A DNA stretch of 64,000 nt from Ganoderma boninense (taxonomy: Eukaryota; Basidiomycota; Agaricomycetes; Polyporales; Polyporaceae), in contig CM035308.1 in NCBI GenBank assembly GCA_002900995.3, positions 3,486,616-3,550,615 of the forward strand. Direction: 5' to 3'. This document shows, piece by piece, positions 59,009 through 64,000 of this stretch; the first letter of the stretch is position 1; each line of letters starts with the position of its first letter. The notes under the pieces are model-generated. The model saw nothing but the letters and a program-made list of their open reading frames with translations, was not told the DNA's origin and ran no database searches. Both the position numbers and the translations under genes were made by a program.

Positions 59009-59707
59009 GACGTCGACCCTGAGGGTGGTGGGAATGTCTCAGTTGACAGCAGGTGCCCGCAACGCAGCTCATTCGCCCTACCGTGCCGCAATCGACTATG
59101 AAGGCGGGGAAGACGGCGAGCGCGAAGCTGAGGATCGGACGTCCGTCGTGCTGATCGAACGCAATTGCAATCGTCCTTTCTAACAGCTCTTGCTTGTCGT
59201 TCAAGGCCGCGTTAGTACGTACACGGGAAGGATGGCGGTATCGCGCTCAGTCAGCACGGCCGTCGTTTCATTCTGTATCGCAAGCTCGTTGTCGAAGTGA
59301 GGGATGAGCGAGACAAGAACATACTAAAAATCAAGCACTGCCAGAGTTAGAGTGTCGGGCCCTGTCGATCATCCAAGATCGTGCACATCGCCTGTTGTCA
59401 GCCACGGGCAGATCGGAACTGCGCTCGACTGGTCACCGTGGTGAGCCTCGTCGGCAGCGAATCGGCAGCGCTCATGTGCCGGTACATTAGAGTGGGTTGA
59501 GATGTGCGCTTTCACTGGACTATATGCGCATTGAATAGCATAGCATAGGTGACATTGATATGGTCAGTGCGAGTCCGTCGCTGCCGCAGCAGACGATCCT
59601 CCTCCGGGAAGCATGTACGGGTTGCTCTGCAACGTTGACAGCTGGAAAGTTCCGTGAACGATGGTCAAACGGATCCGAGTGGATGAAAATAAGACGCACC
59701 TGGAGTA

Positions 59708-61096
59708 CTAATACCGGATGGGGTTCGAGGCTTCGAAGGCATGGACCTCACCCTCAAGCCAATTCCACAACTTAGCCCCGACTTCGTCATCATACACCTC
59801 CGGGTGACACCTCCCCACCCGTGCCCACGGAATCATGAACTAAGCGGACGGTAATTATAATTCAGGCAGCTACGGACGGCCAGGGAAGACGCACCTCGCC
59901 ATTGTAGTTGAGTGCTTCCGGCATCGTGCCCGCGAACAGCTGGGTGAGCGCGCCGAACGGAGTAGGGTAAAGTAGAAACGCCTCCTGACCAGGATAGCAG
60001 CGTCGCATTAGCTTTGGCTCTGAATAAATCTGGGAGGCGCACTGAGCCCTTACCAGCACCACTTTGAAAAACACGGAGGTGTGGCGAGTGAGGTTGGTTT
60101 TGAAGTTCCCTGTGTCGAGAAGCTCAGCGGAGAAGTCGAATATGCGTGAGATGGGCCTGACGTACCTGGATTCACGGAGATAGAAACGATACCTTGGTCC
60201 GCGTATCTCTTCGCAATCTGGCGTGCCACAATGGCGTTCCCCTGCGCCATTCAATGTCAGCTGTCTGTCTATCGGCGAAAAGGAGAGGGACGGCACATAC
60301 GTGCTTGCTCTCGTAGTACAGCTGCGTCGTACCAAGCTCTCGCCTTGCAGGGCCGTCTCTGAATGTCTCGTATCTGAGCGTTTGAAGATATGCGCCACTG
60401 GACGAGGTGGTAATGACTCTCGTGTGATGGTCGGGGGTCTGAGCCCCGGCGAACAGCGCAGGCATGAGGAGCTTAGAGAGGTAATAGTGCCCGACGACGT
60501 TCGTGCCCCACTGGAGGTCGTACCCTTCTTGTGAGAGCTGTTCGATGGGTGTCCACATCACACCGCTGTGCCGCGAGCCGTAAGTCTCTTATCATGTTCT
60601 ACAAGTCGTCCGGAACGGGACTCACGCATTGCAAAAGAGGATATGGAGCTCCGGCTCCTTGCTAAGGAACTCGTCGGCTGCCCTCCTGACTGAGGACAGG
60701 CTAGCGAGGTCAAGCTCCAGGAAGATGGGCTCTTTTCCAGTCTCTTCTCGCAAAGATGCGATGGCGCTGTCCGCATTTTGACGACTACGCGCCGCAAGGT
60801 ACACATTCGCGTGGTGCTGCAACAGTACCTGCGATCGGTCAAGACAGATGTGCGACGAGAGGTACGTCTGACCCACTTTGACTGTTTCATAGCCGCTTCC
60901 GCTATTTCCACCTGCAGCAAGAAATGAGTCAGCGAGGCTCGGTACAGGAGGCCTGGGTGACATACATACCGGTCACGATGACGGTTCGTCCAGACAGGTC
61001 CGGGATCTGGTCGACGTGGAATGAGGGCGAGGGAGGCTACATCTGTGCAAAGACAGGCCAACTGGTCTGCTTCCAGTGGGAGAATGCGGCACCCAT
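59708..61096 (-). pseudogene. Short-chain dehydrogenase, copy SDR3, early stop
   Basis: Start MGAAFSHWKQTSWPVFAQM, then TAG at 61037-61039 where SDR1 and SDR2 have Phe, then [92 protein letters not shown] (Tyr-x3-Lys), SISVNPG, TMPEALNYNGE, MIPWARVGRCHPEV, ending at 59708. All splice sites look normal and the rest is open. No alternative start exists between the TAG and the glycine motif, so the Rossmann fold would be lost. Confidence 0.83.
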
Positions 61097-61709
61097 TTGG
61101 AAGAGCCTGGACAATGAAAAGGAACCTGGCAAACGTCAACACTGAGGCTGGGACAAGAGAGCAAAGGAGCGAAAGGGGAGCTACCCCTGGCCGCCCAAAG
61201 ATCCGAGACTTCAAAATAACAACAAATAAGGGGGTGAAACTGGCTTGGCTCTTCCCTCCCAATACTGGCTAGCATGGTCGCCAATTTTCTGGGCACGACA
61301 AGCGTTGCCACCGAGGACATAGGCCTTACTACTAGTAGTGGTAGTGGTGGTCAGCCAGAGAATTCGCGCCGTCAACTCGGAAGATAAGAGCCACGAGCTC
61401 CGACGATCTGAGATTCAACATATTATTACTCTTATATCTCGACTTTCATACTCCGCCCCACCAGTTGCAAACACTAGCGCCGGGGCATCGAACGACCACC
61501 TTCCTCCTGCAACCTACTATCATTAGATACATACTGCATACATACCGCAATACTCTCGCGCGTAATAGTTGCGCAACCATTGCTTACCTATCGACGCCAG
61601 GAAGTAGGCCACTTTGGCGACCGCCTAGTCATTGAATTTGGCTAAGGTCAGTACGACGCCAACGATTTATTCTGTCCGAACCGCGACGCACTAACCTGAC
61701 TTGTCTAAG
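61097..61709. other. Intergenic, no gene seen
   Basis: Between SDR3 and the FB9 remnant; includes a short GTAGTGGTAGTGGTGGT run near 61336. Confidence 0.45.
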
Positions 61710-63124
61710 CGTCTGGATCCGCCGTTCGGGTTCTTCCTCTCTCTCGTCACCCATGGTTCTGCACAGGCTGGGATTCAGTCTCACCACCAGGTCGTACCTT
61801 TCTATGCCCCAGAGGACCTCGGGCGCCGTTTCAGTTGGTGGGCCACAGACGAAACTCAAGATCTGCTCGTGATCGCAGAGACGTCCCGAGAGGGGATAGA
61901 GGACGAGTGAGTGTTCATCTAGAGCCTACACCATGGCGCATGAGAGGCCGCGACTGATGTCGACGCCATGTAGCCCGCCTGTGGTCGGCTTCTATTCGTT
62001 AAGTTGCTCGAAGACCGCCCCGGGGCCGACGGCTCACCAAGCCGCGGCCCGACCCCGCTTGCAAGTTGGTATCCCGAGCGGTGCAGAGCCGACGGCAGGC
62101 ACCCACATCTTCAAAGTCTGGGTTGTAAGGGAGCACATCATTCGGGCAACCTGCACTATTAGTGGTGAAGCTCGCACCTACTCGTTGAAACTCTGCAACT
62201 GGAGAAGCGGACAAGTGATATTGGTACGCCGTGTCCTTCCTTTTTCAACACGTCCTTCCACGTTCACTTTTATGATGCGATTAAGCGGCGAGATCTAGGC
62301 ACTCAGCAGGTGTATGTTCTTCCATCTGTCCCATCTGCACACTACAGCTGCCAGATCATCTCTATCTCTCACCCGGGAGGGCCCTGATCTCGTCGTGCAG
62401 GATTACCGTGAGCCGCACCTCAAGCCCGTCCACGCCAGGAGCACACTTCCGCGCCGACCCATCGCTATCCATGGTGGCCCTCTGCTACAAAGTCTGGGGA
62501 ACGCTCGGCGAGCTTACCAGCCACTTGCTCATCCCTTGCACTACCATCCTCGCCGGAATCCACGCGGCAGTGGGCCTCAGCCACGGAGACGCTATCGACC
62601 AGCAGCCGACCATTCCATGGGAAGACTGGGGTGCGCAGAGGTGCCTACGGCTGCGGCTGCGCGAGGGCACAGACCAAGTCTATCACGTACCCTTCAGCCT
62701 CCCGTTCGGCTCGAGGATTGCCATCGCGGTGTACCGCGACGATCGCCTCAGGAGCGTGTCGGTCTACGTATTCGACATCAACCCGTTTGCCGCCCGACAC
62801 GCTCGAGGCCGTGCTACTACTAGTGGATCCGAGTCGGAGACGACGGCCGTCGTCGAGGACGTGGAGGGATACCTGCCGGGTGTCGTCGACCCAGAATGCG
62901 CTGCGATCCCGTACGTGGTTTATCACTTCCCGCTTTCCTACGTCCCCCAAGACCGCCCTGGCGCGTATCCGATTTGGTGGGTGGAGATGACCATGACGGG
63001 ATTTGCGCTGCTGGTGAGCGTCCATCCCCCCTTTTGAGCTTTACTTGCAACAGGCACCTGAATCTCGCTGCTGTAGATCGACCGTGTCGGTTTTGATGAA
63101 TCGCTACAAAGCTGGACGGTCTGA
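61710..63124 (+). pseudogene. F-box protein remnant FB9, lacking the F-box
   Basis: Begins inside the second exon of the family (FFLSLVTHGSAQAGIQSHHQ, ATDETQDLLVIAETS, donor after 61906), followed by exon 61974-62223 (VVGFYSLSCSK, LKLCNWRSGQVIL). The large exon starts DLGTQQVYVLPSVPSAHY, lacks part of the middle region and changes frame, then runs open from about 62408 to 63013 with ADPSLSMVALCYKVW, IPWEDWGAQRCLRLRL, VEDVEGYLPGVVDPEC and MTMTGFALL; last exon 63077-63124 ends QSWTV. The 5' exons with the F-box are absent. It lies next to FB8, which carries only the 5' part; SDR3 separates them. Confidence 0.72.
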
Positions 63125-63976
63125 GCGAGCGAAGTTGGCCGGAATGACGAACGACTGATAACCACCATCGCCGTCCAATCCTGCTAGCGTCTTGATCCCG
63201 ATTCTCCAGGCCGGCATACTACAAGGATTCCGAGCGGTTCTTCGTCTAGCCTATCCTGCCGATGTAGGATGGATCGTACCTTGACTAGTCTTGTATTTCT
63301 AGTCCGCGTCCAGTCGGAGCCCTGCAGTGACCTCCGCATGCTAGTCTGTGTGCCCAGTTGCCTTGTGGCGCTGCTTGGAACAATCCTGAAGTTCTCTGAT
63401 AGAAAGGTAATGCCGGCTCGTGGGCGAAGCTGAAGCACAGTATGTGCCGAACCCGATGGCTGCATCGTTCATGGCAGAAGGGCGCTTATGTGAACTTAAC
63501 CGGATCATGTCAATGTCATGTCTTTACTTCTTTGCTCTTGACCGCCATCATCTCCTTTCAAAAGCTCTACAAGACACGCGCGGACTGAACTGTTTACACA
63601 CATCAAGATGCATATACGAGGCAAAGTAGCTTGGTATGTCATATCCGCCGCCAATGCAGAACGTATGTTGTTTGACGCAGATCCACAGTCACGCGTCATC
63701 CAGGGCCTTGGGATGTACCTTAGCACATCTCCGCATCTCGGACACAAGTCACGGACCCTGGAAAGCTCAACGTTGAATATAGGTCCTACTCGAGGTTTGC
63801 CCCATAGACCGTGAGCCGTCCCCCCTTGCCCAGCTAAGAAGGGTAGTGATCGGAAAGTGGCGTTCAATACTTATGCTACTAGACGACCTCCCCAGCACAG
63901 GGGTGACCTCTCGCTATCGTCCCGACTCACCCCTCGACCACCATCTCCATTTCGTATCCAATCCTTCATTCACGAG
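63125..63976. other. Intergenic, no gene seen
   Basis: No recognised sequence. The last 100 bp are pyrimidine-rich, like a promoter and leader. Confidence 0.45.
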
Positions 63977-64000
63977 ATGTCTGCCTCTGTAGATCCGTCC
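63977..64000 (+). CDS. Possible 5' end of the next gene
   Basis: ATG at 63977 (MSASVDPS) follows a pyrimidine-rich leader at the very edge of the window. Only eight codons are visible; nothing can be said of the product. Confidence 0.25.

Noticed and set aside
1..64000. CRISPR arrays, bacterial operons or complete transposons
   Set aside because: No direct-repeat/spacer arrays, no transposase or reverse-transcriptase motifs, and all genes are eukaryotic with spliceosomal introns.

Overview
The window looks like nuclear DNA of a filamentous basidiomycete, most likely an Agaricomycete close to the polypores. The evidence is genes cut by many introns of about 50-85 bp (GT..AG, with CTGAC/CTAAC-like branch sites shortly before the acceptor), micro-exons, GC-rich exons in more AT-balanced intergenic DNA, and basidiomycete-type families (DUF6534 membrane protein, large F-box proteins, GH43, small cysteine-rich secreted protein). 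Most genes had to be pieced together by splicing exons by eye. No rRNA, tRNA, CRISPR array or complete transposon was recognised.

Layout. 1-1 kb: a GC-rich tandem repeat. 1.6-7.1 kb: two near-identical SAM-dependent methyltransferase genes flanking a heavily split DUF6534 membrane-protein gene. 7.3-8.7 kb: a decayed copy of an uncharacterised family, here called Fam-A. 8.96-9.8 kb: a complete four-exon glutathione S-transferase. 11-14.5 kb: Fam-A fragments and an orphan single-span membrane protein. 16-18.3 kb: a head-to-head pair of small heat-shock proteins sharing a 731-bp promoter region, one copy carrying a one-base deletion. 20.5-24 kb: the only intact Fam-A gene, followed by a decayed copy. 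24.2 kb: a small secreted cysteine-rich protein. 26-27.5 kb: a Fam-A copy perfect except for one stop codon. 28.3-30.8 kb: a class-3-like aldehyde dehydrogenase with a C-terminal membrane anchor. 31-32.4 kb: short-chain dehydrogenase copy 1. 34.2-38.3 kb: a tandem GH43 pair, the second with a Trp-to-stop change. 39-63.1 kb: an array of nine F-box genes or fragments (FB1-FB9) on both strands, interrupted by SDR copies 2 and 3 and by a sixth Fam-A locus.

Two themes stand out. First, almost everything here is a local duplication (methyltransferase x2, sHSP x2, GH43 x2, SDR x3, Fam-A x6, F-box x9). Second, most copies carry lesions: single in-frame stops in otherwise perfectly framed genes, or one-base deletions in short homopolymers. 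The region therefore behaves as an accessory birth-and-death region, but some of the one-base deletions could also be assembly errors. Probable roles are detoxification and redox chemistry (GST, ALDH, SDR), plant-polysaccharide breakdown (GH43), stress response (sHSP) and ubiquitin-ligase substrate recognition (F-box). Fam-A has no function that can be assigned from the sequence.
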